From assembly GCA_029204225.1 (NCBI GenBank), contig CM055104.1:19807761-19871760 (forward strand): a DNA stretch of 64,000 nt, in the 5' to 3' direction. The DNA is from Diphasiastrum complanatum. Lineage: Eukaryota > Streptophyta > Lycopodiopsida > Lycopodiales > Lycopodiaceae. The stretch's first letter is position 1; each line of letters opens with the position of its first letter. The position numbers were made by a program, and so were the translations under genes. Shown here in pieces: positions 1-11,701 of this stretch. The notes under the pieces were generated by a model, which saw nothing but the letters and a program-made list of their open reading frames with translations, ran no database searches and was not told the DNA's origin.

Positions 1-769
1 GGCATTCTTTGTTTCAACTTCAAAATTTGGTCAAAAGGGGTACATTTTGGATCTTATGCTATCAATGTTTCTGTTTAAGATCAGCTTGGATCTACTCGTT
101 CTCTATTGTTCTAAATGCAGTAGACCACTTGGATAGGGTAGATGGGATGATTAATTTATAATTGCTTCATGTATGAAGAAGGGCTTAATAATTAGAACAG
201 GGGCAACTTGAGCCTTGGGAGAGGAAGATGCAAATGTAGGACGTAAATATTCTATGTAAAATTGTCTTCCTCTCTCAAGGTTTAAACTGTCAATGGCCAA
301 CATATGCTCGGAGCTAGTGTCTTTGATTAGTTTTCTTTTTCTAATATTGATTTTGCTGTGTTTTCCTATTTGATATGTTCTCTGTTGCTGGTTGTGCTTG
401 GTGTTCTATGGTTGCAACGACTTTCATTTGTTACTTTAATTTCTAAAAGCAGTTTTTGCTTGTTAGTTTGTGTGATATTACTCACTCTCTTTTTGATATT
501 CATGTTTCCAAAATGTCCGTTCAAAAGCTTTTGCTCATTCTATCCCTGATCGTTTACTTCCATTGGTCTCTTCTCTTTTTGTTTTGTCTTCTTCTCAAGT
601 ATGTTTTGCAATTTAGCCTGCTATAGGAAAATTGCTTCAAAACTATGTTCTTTTTCAGCTGTCATCCTCTTTATCAGTGCATGATATCTAGAGCTTTTTA
701 TCCTCTTTATCATGTGCTTCTTCTGTTGTTCATTGACAGTAACATTTATCTTATATTCAGTTGGTAGAG
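1..769. other. No gene recognised; AT-rich DNA
   Basis: I see no coding block, RNA gene or clear repeat here. The short plus-strand frame at 358-549 is a hydrophobic, T-rich translation of low-complexity sequence and does not resemble a protein domain. Confidence 0.5.
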
Positions 770-1215
770 GTTTCTAATTAGATTGCTAAGTTTCTTCATG
801 GGGGTTTTATAAGTCCTAGTATTGACATTTGTGCCTCTCCTGTCACTTGCCGACAAAAGGGATACCATTGTACTTAAATCGTTTTCCTTGATGACCTTTG
901 TGTGTGGTTCTAAGATTTTTTTTTTAATTAAGTTTATGTTTTGAATATCATCGCATTTTTTATTGCCAAGATGATGAATTCAAGACGGCTTTTGATACTA
1001 AAAACGATCATCATGACAATTGTTCAATAAAAAAAATATGCTCTTTGGTTTGTTATTGACTAGTATGACTATCATAAGGCCTTTGTTGCTTCTATTGAGG
1101 ATCAACACGTGTGTCTCCATTTTGGTCATAAGTGTTGTTTACAAGATCCCACGCTTATTGCTAAGCTTGTTGCTTGATGTCAAGGGCCCTTGGAGATTTG
1201 TAGTGTGATTACTCC
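770..1215 (+). pseudogene. Relic of Ty3/Gypsy reverse transcriptase
   Basis: Broken plus-strand translations recall the Gypsy RT core. About 795-870 reads GGFISPSIDICASPV, like the segment where Gypsy RTs have G-I-I-P-S-x-S-P-x-x-A-P-V. About 935-1000 reads EYHRIFYCQDDEFKTAFDT, like the later Y-H-Q-I...E-x-K-T-A-F-x-T block. The catalytic YxDD segment is not visible, and several stops and frame changes intervene. The two blocks are in the right order and roughly the right spacing. Continuation to about 1215 is weak. The family call is inferred from short matches, so it is tentative. Confidence 0.35.
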
Positions 1216-1685
1216 TATCACTCATGAGCTTGAGCTTGTGTCCAATTTTACTTCCATGTCAATCTCCTCCTAGTCATTGTTCCCATGACTGATGCTATCG
1301 TGTATTCTTTTTTTACTAGTATTAACCTTTGTCATTGTATTCATGTGCTATCAATTAGGCACATATTCATCAACATTGACATAGATCCATTGTTGAGTTC
1401 TTGGTGCAATGGAAGGGAACTATCAACCAATGTACTTGAGGAACCAAAGAGGTTTTCTATGCTCAAGTAAATATTGATGCGATTACTTCTCACATTTCTC
1501 TACAAAGTGAATATATAGTTGTTCTTGATGTACTATATCTTGTTTTATTACTATTATTATCATTATTATTATTATTATCATTGCTATATTGGCATTGAGA
1601 ACAATTTTGGGAAGACGGTAAAGTTACAAGCGTTCATTTGCAATTGCTTGGTTCCATAATGCTATTTAACTTAAATTTTATCTCT

Positions 1686-1700
1686 CCCCTCCCCCCCCCG

Positions 1701-1734
<34 letters not shown>
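1686..1734. repeat. Poly-C tract (33-base homopolymer)
   Basis: A C-rich run ends with 33 consecutive C at 1702-1734. The run is preceded by further C at 1686-1699. The opposite strand is poly-G and could form stacked G-quartets. Length may be unreliable because homopolymers are often mis-sized in assemblies. A minus-strand glycine-rich frame across it is an artefact of this run. Confidence 0.95.
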
Positions 1735-1735
<1 letters not shown>

Positions 1736-4700
1736 CAATGCAAGTATTTGGGCACAAACAATTATCTTGTTGCATTTAGTCGTAAATCTTGGGACTTGGG
1801 CCTTGAGGACTTGATACACTTTGATTGATATTATATATTAGCTTTCCTGATTGGGCTAGAGTAATACATTGTGACCCTACATGTCCCCATCCTTATAAAT
1901 AGAGTTAAACATTGAGTATTAGGTTGCTTTATGTAAATATTTTTAAATCAAGATCTTCATAACTTAAATCATTTTTGGGCAAAGTTTTGACTTTGATATC
2001 TTCCAATATCTTATTATTAGATTAAAAGATTGTTAGCGTTCTCATTGATTTTGTCAACATGGTCATATTATTTTGCAATTATTTTAGTATAATTTGTCAA
2101 ATTCTTCCTCATAATCATACGTGAGTTAATGATTGTACCGAATTGTTGATACTTTTTTGAAGTTGATTTGAATAGTAAGCTACATGGGGATTAGAATCAT
2201 GAGGGATGTATCCTCAAAACAGCCATGCAAACAATGTATGTGCACTAGAATTCATGGATCAAGCTACACTTGCAGAGCATAAGTTCAAAGTGTTTTCACT
2301 GGTTTTGACAATGATGCCCCTAACTTGTTTGCTAATGATGAGGGAGACTTATGTAAAGAAAATTTATCTCACAAATCAATATTATTCTTTCATCCACTTC
2401 TTCTGATTATGAATTGGAGAATCAGTAATTCCATTCGCACTGTCGATTTAGGTAGGTTCACACAAAAATTCCCCCTATTGATTGACTCTCGTTGTTTAGG
2501 GCTTCCTTTCCTCTTCTTGAAGTTAGGAGTTTGCTTCAGCGCACAAACTAGAACATACAAGAGAGAAAAATCTTGTTTGAGAAACACCACTTTGCAAGTA
2601 TTGTGCCAATGATTGTGTTCCAAGTTGAAGCCTAATTTGGGGAAAAAAGCAATTGTCAACCATTCAAATATCAATTAACCTGTAATATCGTCTTAATGAT
2701 GTAACATGGCATTTATTCCATCATTGTGCATATTGTCAAAGTCCATCTCTTAGGCATTTTAGATGTGTGATCAACTAGTGTACATTCCTTTCTTTCCACT
2801 ATGCATACACTTCTCTATGGTTGATGTATACAACCTCTTCTATATAGCCCATCATGTTTGCTAAGGAGATTGAGAAAAGCGTCTTTTTTGTAGTTGTGTG
2901 CTTGCAATCATGATGTTAGTGACAATACAATTACATTTTATCATCTCATTTTTGCAAACTTAAATATTGTTATGTGCTTAACCTTGTTGTGCTGAATAAG
3001 CATTGATAATGCTTTTGTGGCCCTAAGTCTCCTTCAATGATGATGCCACTTTAATCCATAACTTGAATATACAAAAGTGTATGATTAAAACTTTTAGGTG
3101 ATTAGTTTTGTATTTGGCATGACATACACCATCCAAGCATGGTTCCTCAAATGAATGCAAATATTTTCTTCACATGTGATGAATTAATAGGAAACTATCT
3201 AATTTGAAAGCTATTTTTAAAACTTCAAGAGAGCTTTTGTTTTCTAGATATTGTGCAAGAGCAAGGCTATACTCACCAATCAAAAGTCTCCATATTGACT
3301 AACTCGTATTTTTTTAAATATGTGCATTGGATCATACTGGCAAATGATGAAGAGATCACTTCAATATGATACAAAAATGAAATAGAGCTTGCTTTTGTAT
3401 ATCTTGGAGTGGCTTATTGCTGGATTAAAAGCAAAGATTGTGCATATCCCTTGGAAACATCCTATTTGGAGAGATTTCTTTCTCAAATCTTTTACGCACA
3501 TGTGCGCATGCGCGCTCAATCGTTTTAAAAAGCTTACAAAAGTCAAAAAATCTTGTAATGTCTTATATGATGTAATGAAGATGAGTATAAGCAAATTGGT
3601 TAGCTATAAGCAAATGTACCTATTTGAAAAAAAAATGTATTCCATAATTTTTAGAATATAAAAGATGGATTGAAATTCATCCAATTTTGATCTATCATAT
3701 ATTGTCCACCTTGAAATGAAAAGCAACAAAAAAAATCTCAAAAATAAAATGTGAGACTTCATACATATGGATTGTCTTTTGTAGCTCTTCCAATTCCTCG
3801 TCAAATGGTGCAACATGAAAATTCCTATTTTTTTTGTATATTGATCATAAATAGGAATTGTAAATCATAAACTGCTCAATTTATATTTTTAGCATGGGGA
3901 ATCTTCTACATCGCTAGCCAAGTAGATAATGTACTTTCTTGTATGCTAAAAAGGTTTACACCATTGGTTGCAAACTCACACCTTACAATCCTTTTTTCAT
4001 TGCATACTCTTTGATAACACATTTCAACGTTGGTAAATTGAAAGAAAATCTCACAGTTCTAATTGGAGAATGTTGATTGCAAGGCTAATCTACAAGTTTT
4101 GCAATGGAACAATTGTTTCAATCTGATAATAACTAAAAAATGTGACAACACCTTGAGTGGGCTCATGGTCTCTTGCAAGTCATCTCTACAAGGAAGATCT
4201 ACAGGCGCCTGTTGGGGGGGTGGTATCCAAGTGCACTTTCCCTCCTCCCTCGCGTGACGGAGGCTCTCTATCCCGCAACTGGTTTTTGTTATCTCTTGGA
4301 AAAAAAAACTAGTTGCCCTTGCCTTGCATGTTTTTTTTCTTTTTGGATATAAAGATATACAAACAAGGGAGTGTGGCAAGCCACATGGGCCCTGCCTACA
4401 ATTTGCATAGGTTTTGTTGTATGTTATGCAACAAGACTTCATCTTCATGATAACAAATTTTGAGATTTATTTTTGTAAATAAGGTGAATATTGCATACAA
4501 GACAAACCCCAATAGATCATAAAAAATATAATAAACTTGAAAAGAAAACCTAAAGTCAAACTACTTAATGAAGTGCCTAATCTGCCTCATTCTGTCTTAA
4601 TGAAGTACAATACATTCATTCATGAACTGAGCTTGACCACAATGCAGACTATATTGTGCAAATTTAAACTTTAAGTTAAATTATTGCATTGAAACAATAA

Positions 4701-6020
4701 AAAAAGTGGAGAGTATAAGTTCCCTTTGAGAATCGAACATGGATGACATAGTATTTGATTTGTGAGATTCTGGATAATAGGAAAAAAAAGAAAAGGTTTT
4801 GCAATCTGAATGGTGAAATTGACATTCAAATTATGTAACTGTGGTAAGCCGAGTCTCCTCTTCACCCATGTGAAATGAGGGACAAAAGGCACATGAAATC
4901 TTAGTTGCAAGAACAATTTGATGCAAAGGATGTCAATTATTTAGCAAGTAGTCCAAGCACACTACTTTAGCATTCATTAAGGCATGATGTGATTTTGCAA
5001 TTTCTATGGCGATCAGCAGAATGCAATCTAGTGACCATAAAAAAATCAAAAAGTTGAAAGGCAGCAGAGGATTTATCAGTTGAGAGGTGCAAATGTAAGA
5101 GAGGAGCACGAGCACACAAAATTGATACAAGCCCATCTTCGAGGCCTCAACTAATTTGGATATGCAGATGTTGCTTAACAACAATCAACGTAGAGCACAT
5201 ATAATGATGAAAATGTGGCATGCCAGAAAACTTTGTACAGTTCATGTTGATAAAAACAAATTTTTTGGATTGATTTCGAACTTAAAAAACAACTTGTTGA
5301 TGTTGTCGATATGAACAAACCAGTAATTTGTGCATCCGATCTGAAGACAACAGAAGGTTAGATGTGTTGGCTCTTTGAAGTCCCAATCTATAACAAAGCC
5401 TCCCAACATACAGCTCCATCTATGTAATAATGGTGCCTTCATGGATCGCGTGAAGCGTGATAGCACCCCGATGATCCTTGGGAAATAAAATGAAGAGTGA
5501 GAAAAATGTGTAGTGGGCTTAGATTTTTATTATTGATATAGGATTCCAAACTAAGGATGTCTTCTAGAGCTCATGATTGATCACAAAAATGAAGTATGTT
5601 TCACAGTTTCTGCGTCCAGTCCAACAGATTATAGATGGCAAAGTATACTGCTAGAACTTTGCAGCATATCCAGCAAAGGGACAAATTAAGGTCTGGCAGT
5701 GGCAGTATTATGTACTATAGTGGCTTCAGTGTCAAGAATAACGGATGATCACTCTGGCAGCCGTGAGGTTCTGTCCTCTCTTGTTGCACACTACCAATGG
5801 CAAACCATTCATACAAATGTGGTTGAATGGTGGGAATGTCTGCTTTCCCTTTGAAAATCTGGTGATTATGTGTTTGTGATCATAACTGATGTCATAACAT
5901 CTCTTGAAGCATGATTCTTCTCTCGATCAAAGTGATGAATGCAGAAGGCGCCCATCTTCGTCGTTGTCTATCCGGCCTCCATAATGGTTCCTGCTTCATT
6001 CTTTGTTGCTAAACGAGCTA
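1735..6020. other. Long gene-poor stretch
   Basis: No convincing coding sequence on either strand. A TATA-like TTATAAATAG lies near 1893 but nothing recognisable follows it. A 129-codon minus-strand frame at 4059-4448 has no domain or codon signature I recognise and overlaps another open frame. The sequence is AT-rich and is probably decayed transposon or intergenic DNA. Confidence 0.45.
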
Positions 6021-6212
6021 TTGGTCTTATTCCTTGCTCGATAAGGCGTATCATTCTCATATCTTAACCTCCTCCTGCTGTGCTCTTGGTCTTATTCCTT
6101 GCCCAATAGGGCGTATCATCCTCATATCTTAACCTCCTCCTGATGTGCTCTTGGTCTTATTCCTTGCCCGATAGGGCGTATCATCCTCATATCTTAACCT
6201 CCTGCTTTGCTC
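6021..6212. repeat. Three tandem copies of a 65-bp unit
   Basis: Copies start at 6021, 6086 and 6151, each opening with TTGGTCTTATTCCTTGC and continuing through GCGTATCAT and ATCTTAACCTCC. The third copy ends near 6212. The copies differ at only a few positions. The period is not a multiple of three, so no reading frame passes through unchanged. Confidence 0.9.
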
Positions 6213-6326
6213 ACACCATCTGATATCATCACCGCTGTCTGATCTGTATCCATGCCTGTGGGGATCATCCCTCGCCATCGCCAAATGATCGTGTCCCACT
6301 TGGAAGAGACACCCGAACAGAGGTAA

Positions 6327-6328
<2 letters not shown>

Positions 6329-6365
<37 letters not shown>
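6329..6365. repeat. (GA)n microsatellite
   Basis: About 18 uninterrupted AG units, followed to about 6450 by interrupted GAGAGA and GAGCGAGA sequence. The serine/leucine-rich minus-strand frames here are simply translated from the repeat. Confidence 0.95.
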
Positions 6366-6366
<1 letters not shown>

Positions 6367-7329
6367 GCACAAGAGCGAGAGAGCGGGGCGAGGGAGAGCT
6401 TGCGAGAGACGTGAGAGAGAGGGAGGGAGCTAGCGTGAGAGAGAGACATGCAAGAGAGACCCTAGACGACGTGTAGGTGTAGACGGTGTGCGACATCCGT
6501 CAAAAGACCTGAATATACACCCATGGAAAATGCCACATCATCATTAAAAATTGATGACGTGGATTTTTTGTTTTTTATTTTTAGATGATGATGTGGAATT
6601 TTGTCCTTTCAAAGAACTTTAAAATGGGCATTAGCTGGCCTTATAAAGAAGCTAAAACAAAAGTTAATTTCTCAACAAAAAAGAAAATTTGATTTTTTAT
6701 CAATAGGGTCAAAGAAAAGACGTTGATCTTTATTTGTTCAAGAGGACCCCTTAAAAAAATGTATAGGCTTAAGTCCACTCATAAAACAATTCCATGACCA
6801 ACAATTTGAGTAGTAGCCCATAGTCAAATAGTAGATAGACAAATTAACTAGTAGACTAGATTTGAAAAGTAGGAAAAAAAAAATTGAGCTATAGCCTAGA
6901 CTTGAGTACTAGTACGAAAAAGAAAAATTTGAGTAATACCTCGAACCCCAAGTAATGTACATAAAAATGAGTAGTAGCACAGTTTGAAGTGGTAAACAAA
7001 CATCTTGAGTTTCTTTCTAGACCCAAGTAATTAGTCAAAACTTGAGTAGTTTAACTCAAAGCAATGCACCCTAAGAGTCACTTAAACTAACAAAAAATAG
7101 TCAATCTTGTAGCTCAAACACTTTCTACACCTGTTTTGTATGGGTTTAAAAGTTAATTAATTTAGGCTTCCCAAGTCTCTGTGTGCATTAAATTTTCACT
7201 CCATTCTTAATATCATTATTATTGTATGTTTTAGATTTATTTTTTCATTGTACCAAAACCATATTGCTATTTAAACATACACCTACCAAATATTCTACTA
7301 TGGTTAAACGAATGTTCTAAGCAATTGTC

Positions 7330-8280
7330 TGAATTTCAACGTTTTGATTCGGTCCTTGCTATTTCATTGTTTTCCTTTGTTTGGGGAGACAAGTTCGGCC
7401 ATGTCGAACTACATCACATCTAGATTTCACAACTAAAGTGACATACCATATCTCCAACAGAGTGGTATTAGAACAGGATCAAATTTCATCAAATTCACGA
7501 TCATTGCTATTTTTTAGATCATTATTTAATCATGGAAAGTTCAACCTCAGAGATCCGATTGTTCAGCATTAATGATTTAAATTCAAAATGAGAATGATCG
7601 AAGAAGAACTATGGGTAAGCTTTATCCATTGTATCTCTGAATCTAAAAGGTTCACAAATAGCTCATGTAGCTAACTATACTACTTCCAAATAAAATTGAG
7701 ACATTCTGACTGGTCTATACGAAATGATAGATATCTCGACTCGTCTTCCTATAGTTCAAGATGAGTGAAGGAATTTTAGTTAGTGATCATCTAAATGATT
7801 TCAAACAGCTGCTTGATCAACTAGCTAAATAGCCTAGATTAAGATTTTCCAAAGGACAAGCCACTAGAGCTAAGTCCATTTTAGAATTGATACATAGTGA
7901 GCTGTGTGGCCCCATGAGCATACCTTCTTTGGGTTTTGCATTTTATCTCATCACTTTTATCCATGATTATTCCAAACTCACCAAAACAATGTTTATCAAG
8001 AACAAGTATGAGGCATTCAACTGCTTCAAGAATTCAAGCAGTTTGATGAGACACAGATTGGTCAAAAGATCAAGATACTATGCACTGATTGTGAGGGAGA
8101 ATATATGTCAAACAAAATGTCCCACTATCTTCGTGTGGCATGCATCATCAGTTCAACAGCAGCTACACCCCACATCATAATGGAGTAACCAAAAGGAAGA
8201 ACCGAACACTATTAGATGCAACACAAACAATGCTATCAAATATAGATCATTTAAATGAGACCATCACTACAAGCCAAAAA
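7330..8280 (+). pseudogene. Ty1/Copia pol relic (integrase fragments)
   Basis: Degenerate integrase of a Copia element. A primer-binding-like TGGTATTAGAACAGG starts at 7463, resembling the TGGTATCAGAGC site after Copia 5' LTRs. At 7884-8020 the translation reads IHSELCGPM and later FIHDYSK, matching the Copia integrase core (the family has D-L-C-G-P-M and F-I-D-D-Y-S-R). At 8150-8210, in another frame, SYTPHHNGVTKRKNRTLLDA matches the catalytic-Glu region (family: T-P-Q-Q-N-G-V-A-E-R-K-N-R-T). Frames shift and stop repeatedly, and no RT is visible. The element is dead and probably truncated on both sides. Confidence 0.7.
7463..7477 (+). other. Primer-binding-site-like sequence of the Copia relic
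   Basis: TGGTATTAGAACAGG resembles the complement of initiator-Met tRNA (TGGTATCAGAGC) used by the other Copia elements in this window. It lies about 420 bp upstream of the integrase remnant, as expected if gag is largely lost. Confidence 0.4.
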
Positions 8281-8475
8281 CTTTAAAGTTTTCAATCCTC
8301 CAACTATCTTCATGAAACATAAGATTTCTTACATAAGAGAATGAATGTCAATTTTTTTGAAAGTGAACATCCTACATTACATTTTTTAGGAGCCAATTTT
8401 TGGTGAAAGATGCCACTTCCATTTTGATCACACTTCCATTCTCATCATACTATGCTGATTTTTTCAAGAGCTGCA

Positions 8476-8593
8476 ACTAAGCTGAAATTGGAAGATCAAA
8501 AATGATTTCACAATTCCTCTTGATACATAAATGTACTAAGCTGAAATTGGAAGATCAAAAATGATTTCACAATGTTTCTTGATACAGAAATGT
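8476..8593. repeat. Tandem duplication, 59-bp period
   Basis: Two copies, starting at 8476 and 8535, each begin ACTAAGCTGAAATTGGAAG and extend through GATTTCACAAT and CTTGATACA. They lie immediately upstream of the LINE remnant. Confidence 0.9.
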
Positions 8594-8689
8594 GCTGAAT
8601 GCAGAATGAAGGAGAAGAAAATGCAGGGACTCGCTATTTTCCCAAATTGGAAGGGCTGCCTACTGCCAATTTGTATATTAAACAAGACT

Positions 8690-9851
8690 AAAATCATCCT
8701 GCTTCCTCTGGTGGTGTTGGCCTTGTATCTACTGCTTGCATTGCACCAGCTGCTTTTCTCAGAAGTTGGGCTCTTGTTGCCTCGGCACTAGTCTCCAGGT
8801 TTCAGTAGGGTAACCAGCCTCTTCTTCTTAATATGGTAGCTCATGTGGAGACTGGCAATTTTGCTTTTCAACAAGCTCTACGCACTGCTCGAGATTTACT
8901 TCCACCACTTGTACAGCCTTTTGTGCCTCCCTTTGAATCTTTGGTGACAAATCAACTACGAGTTTTTCAGAAGACTATTATGGAGCATCTTCACTCTTAT
9001 TCCTTCGGTCAACTTATCAAAGATTCACCTTCTGATGCAGTTCGAGCTCGTCTTCTATCTTGTGCTGGTCTAGGTGCTGGGGCTTGGTTCGTTGCACGTC
9101 CAGTTCTTCCACTATTGAGACTCAATAATGACTTGTTTATAACTGCCCTTCGAACCAGATTGGGACTTCCACATCCAATGTTAATTGGTATCTCTAAGTG
9201 TTCATGTGGGCATGTATTGGATTCCTTGGGTACTCATCTTATGCGTTGTCCATCAGGTGGAGAACGATTGTTTCACATGATTCCATTCGTGATGCCCTGG
9301 CTGCTATTGCTCATGATAGTGGCTTTCATGTTGTTCGAGAACAGACACACATTTTACCAAGGCCTTCATCACAATCTACCCGACGACGAGTTGACCTTGT
9401 TCTCTCGCGTGATGGAATTCGTACTCTGGGAGATGTTATAATTGCTGATCCCTCTCGTCAGGACCTTCTTCGTCGTTCTTCCACCACGCAAGGGGCCGCT
9501 GCATCTCAAGCAACTCAAGAAAAAGAACAAGATTATAATGATCGTGCACCCGATGAAGATTTCATCCCCTTTGCCTTGGAAACTTATGGTTATCTTCACA
9601 AGAAATTTAATGATTTTTTATCTATATGTGCGGAGCTTATAGTGAAACACCAAGGACAAAGCATTAACTTACCTTCTGTCATTATTTCTTTCTATCGCCA
9701 GCGTATTTCTATAGCATTACAATGTTCACAGGCGATTTCAATTCTTCGACGAGCTCAATTTGCAGGAGCGGATGCTTCAAAGCTTCCTGCCTTACCTATT
9801 ACTGGATCTATTTTAGTTAGTGATTTACATCAGGCAGTTGGTTTTGAGTAA
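8690..9851 (+). pseudogene. 3' end of a non-LTR retrotransposon with restriction-like endonuclease
   Basis: C-terminal remnant of a LINE-type polyprotein. Translation resumes near 8690 with GGVGLVSTACIAPAAFLRSW, the post-RT thumb-like segment. It meets a stop at 8806-8808, then stays open from 8809. Around 9196-9250 is a Cys/His cluster, CSCGHVLDSLGTHLMRC. After a frameshift near 9250-9290 the next frame gives HDSIRDAL, EQTHILP, RRRVDLVLSRDG and LGDVIIADP. This matches the PD-(D/E)XK-type endonuclease of R2/CRE/Dualen-like elements in motif order (zinc cluster, then R/H, then paired acidic residues). The frame ends at 9851. The RT core itself is absent, so this is a 5'-truncated, broken copy, the usual state for LINEs. 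No poly-A tail is seen. The assignment rests on motif order only. Confidence 0.72.
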
Positions 9852-9909
9852 TTAGTTTAATATTTAATTTCTGACTTACATCGGGCAGTTGGTTTTACGT
9901 AATTAGCTT
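9822..9909. repeat. Direct duplication at the LINE 3' end (51-bp period)
   Basis: GATTTACATCAGGCAGTTGG at 9822 recurs as GACTTACATCGGGCAGTTGG at 9873, each followed by TTTTNNGTAATTAG. The first copy includes the stop codon of the endonuclease frame, so the last codons and the proximal 3' UTR are duplicated. Confidence 0.85.
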
Positions 9910-10366
9910 ACTATTCTAAGTTTAACTTAGCTTTTAGGAAGCTTAATTCATTTCTGCCGTTTTACGGTATTTTATTTTAAATACTTTAATCTTCTTGTTT
10001 GATCATGGGTTTTCGCATCATTTTTAATAAAATCAGGGATAATTAAATTTTCATCAGCAATCACACACATCATCCGTCACAAGTTGGTGTATCTGAAGCC
10101 ATTACTAATCTGTACTACACATCAAAGCAAAACTTTCAGAAAACTAAGAGAGCACAATACGGGTTCTACGATACGGATAAATGAGCAATTCAGAAATTCG
10201 ATACTAGAGGAATTTAGAAACGCGAATATAACTTAGGGACAATTAAAAGTTCAAAGAATATGGCAATGTATGCAAGCAAATAAATACATATAGGAAATAC
10301 ACAAGCCTGCAGAGCTTTGTCGCACACGAGAAGCCGCAACTAACACTGAGAATTTTGCACGTCAGT

Positions 10367-11689
10367 CTAGATCCTTTGATATTGCCCTGTTTTCACAAAT
10401 AGCAATTGACCATGTTCACCATATTTCCAGGACATCATCCTCACCACATCTTCGCTGACAGCCCAATTCACCACAAAAGCATGCTCTTTCCCAACGGAGG
10501 CTTGCTTGGGCACCAAGCAGGTGATTTGGTATGGCAGATGAACTAAGGTGTACAATGAGAATGTTTGCTCATCCAGCCCACCACTGAATCCCCTCCACAC
10601 GGCCTTTCTGGTTGTCAGATTCAAAGTTGGTGTTAAAATCATCTCTGTGCCTACAAACGTGCCTTCAGGTTCCTGCCTGGTCTGCTCCAAAGCTGACTTA
10701 TGGTGCTTCCATATAGTCCCTTCCCAAGATGGTTCCGGCCTTTCGTCACTTTCCCTGGTTTCCTCCAGCAATTGGGCTACCCCCAACTTGTCCTCACTGT
10801 CATAGCCCATAACCACTGCAACCCTCCCTTCCTTAGCTGCAGCCTCCAGAAGCAATATTAATCAAAACAAGCGTGCCAGTTTAGTCAGCAGTAAAGCAGC
10901 GAAAACTTGTAAAAGAGACAATGAGCCCTGAAGTGACTCACATGGCAGCATGAAGTGAACCTCCCCAAAGACGACGCACGTTGGATCTCCAGGTTTGAGC
11001 GCTAGCTGAAGCCAACCTAGGTCTCCGTTGGGAAACTGAAGAATCCGAAAGTCGTCCTTGTTGGGATGGAGGATGCCATCCTCGAGGCTGTGAGTATCCT
11101 CATACATGTTCCATGGCCCAAACTCCCAATTGACATCACCACCTTCGCCAACGGCTGAGTACCACTGGTTCCTGTGAAATAGATGCTTCCTCTCCGGGCC
11201 ATCGGCTGCTCTGAGAGAACGCACAGATTTGTAGATCTTCCGCACTTCAGGACTTTCCAGGGGTTGCCAGTTTACCCAAATTCCGTGCCAGTGCTTCCAG
11301 TGATTCACCGCATTCCACACCCACAGCTCGTGAGGACTCACCTTCCTCACTTCGTCTGCCGCCACATCCGTACCCCAGCTATCAGGAACACCTGTTGTAG
11401 GCAAAGAAGCGGCAGACAGACCTTCAGGAATTGCCTCCGCCATCGCTCCTGCTCCTACAAATCGTGTAAGATGGCCTGTTACAATCTGTAAAAGTATAAT
11501 TTTTTGGAGGGAAGAGACTTTAGCGTTTTGTGTGTGTGAGTGTAGGCGAGGAGCCCAAAAGGGAGGTGCTGCAAGCAAGGATAGAGTCCGACAGGGGCGT
11601 TCATGGTTGAGGAGGCGTGTGTGATGACGATGGTCACATTCTAATAAGGAAGCGGAAGAAGAAGGCAGTAGTAGGAATGACGACGCCAT
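10367..11689 (-). CDS. DUF3598 family protein, probably plastid-targeted (two exons)
   Basis: The best intact host gene here. Exon 1 is 11689-10942 and exon 2 is 10836-10367, with a 105-bp GT-AG intron (donor GTGAGT, acceptor CTGCAG). Joining them keeps one frame (748 + 470 = 1218 nt) and gives 405 residues ending in QYQRI. I chose the ATG at 11689 (MASSFLLLPSSS) over one four codons upstream, because it opens a Ser/Leu/Arg-rich, acid-poor stretch typical of a chloroplast transit peptide for about 60-70 residues. The mature part carries ELWVWNAVNHWKHWHGIWVN and later RGFSGGLDEQTFSLYTL and EHAFVVNWAVSEDVVRM. These tryptophan-rich blocks resemble DUF3598 proteins of plants and cyanobacteria, which are described as calycin/lipocalin-like. 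Biochemical role unknown. No frameshift or stop is seen, and no neighbour looks functionally linked. Family assigned from memory of these blocks. Confidence 0.75.
10837..10941 (-). other. Intron of the DUF3598 gene
   Basis: Begins GTGAGT and ends TGCAG on the minus strand. Removing it restores a single frame in phase 1, with the codon split as T|CT. A reader without the splice would see an in-frame extension through the donor, which is why exon 1 appears longer in a plain ORF scan. Confidence 0.75.
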
Positions 11690-11701
11690 TGCGATATACA
11701 T

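Noticed and set aside
1634-1819. Glycine-rich 61-codon frame (minus)
   Set aside because: It is the translation of the poly-C/poly-G run and has no independent support.
2206-2674. Overlapping open frames of about 95 codons on both strands
   Set aside because: No domain, signal or repeat support; the two strands overlap and composition is like the background.
4059-4448. 129-codon frame (minus)
   Set aside because: Longest frame in the silent region but its residues match no family I know, and it overlaps a plus-strand frame. Treated as chance.
6129-6496. Ser/Leu-repeat frames of about 100 codons (minus)
   Set aside because: Most of the length is translated (GA)n; only a short charged part looks protein-like.
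10548-10805. Plus-strand frame inside DUF3598 exon 2
   Set aside because: Antisense shadow of a well-supported coding exon.
11183-11491. 102-codon plus-strand frame
   Set aside because: Antisense shadow of DUF3598 exon 1.
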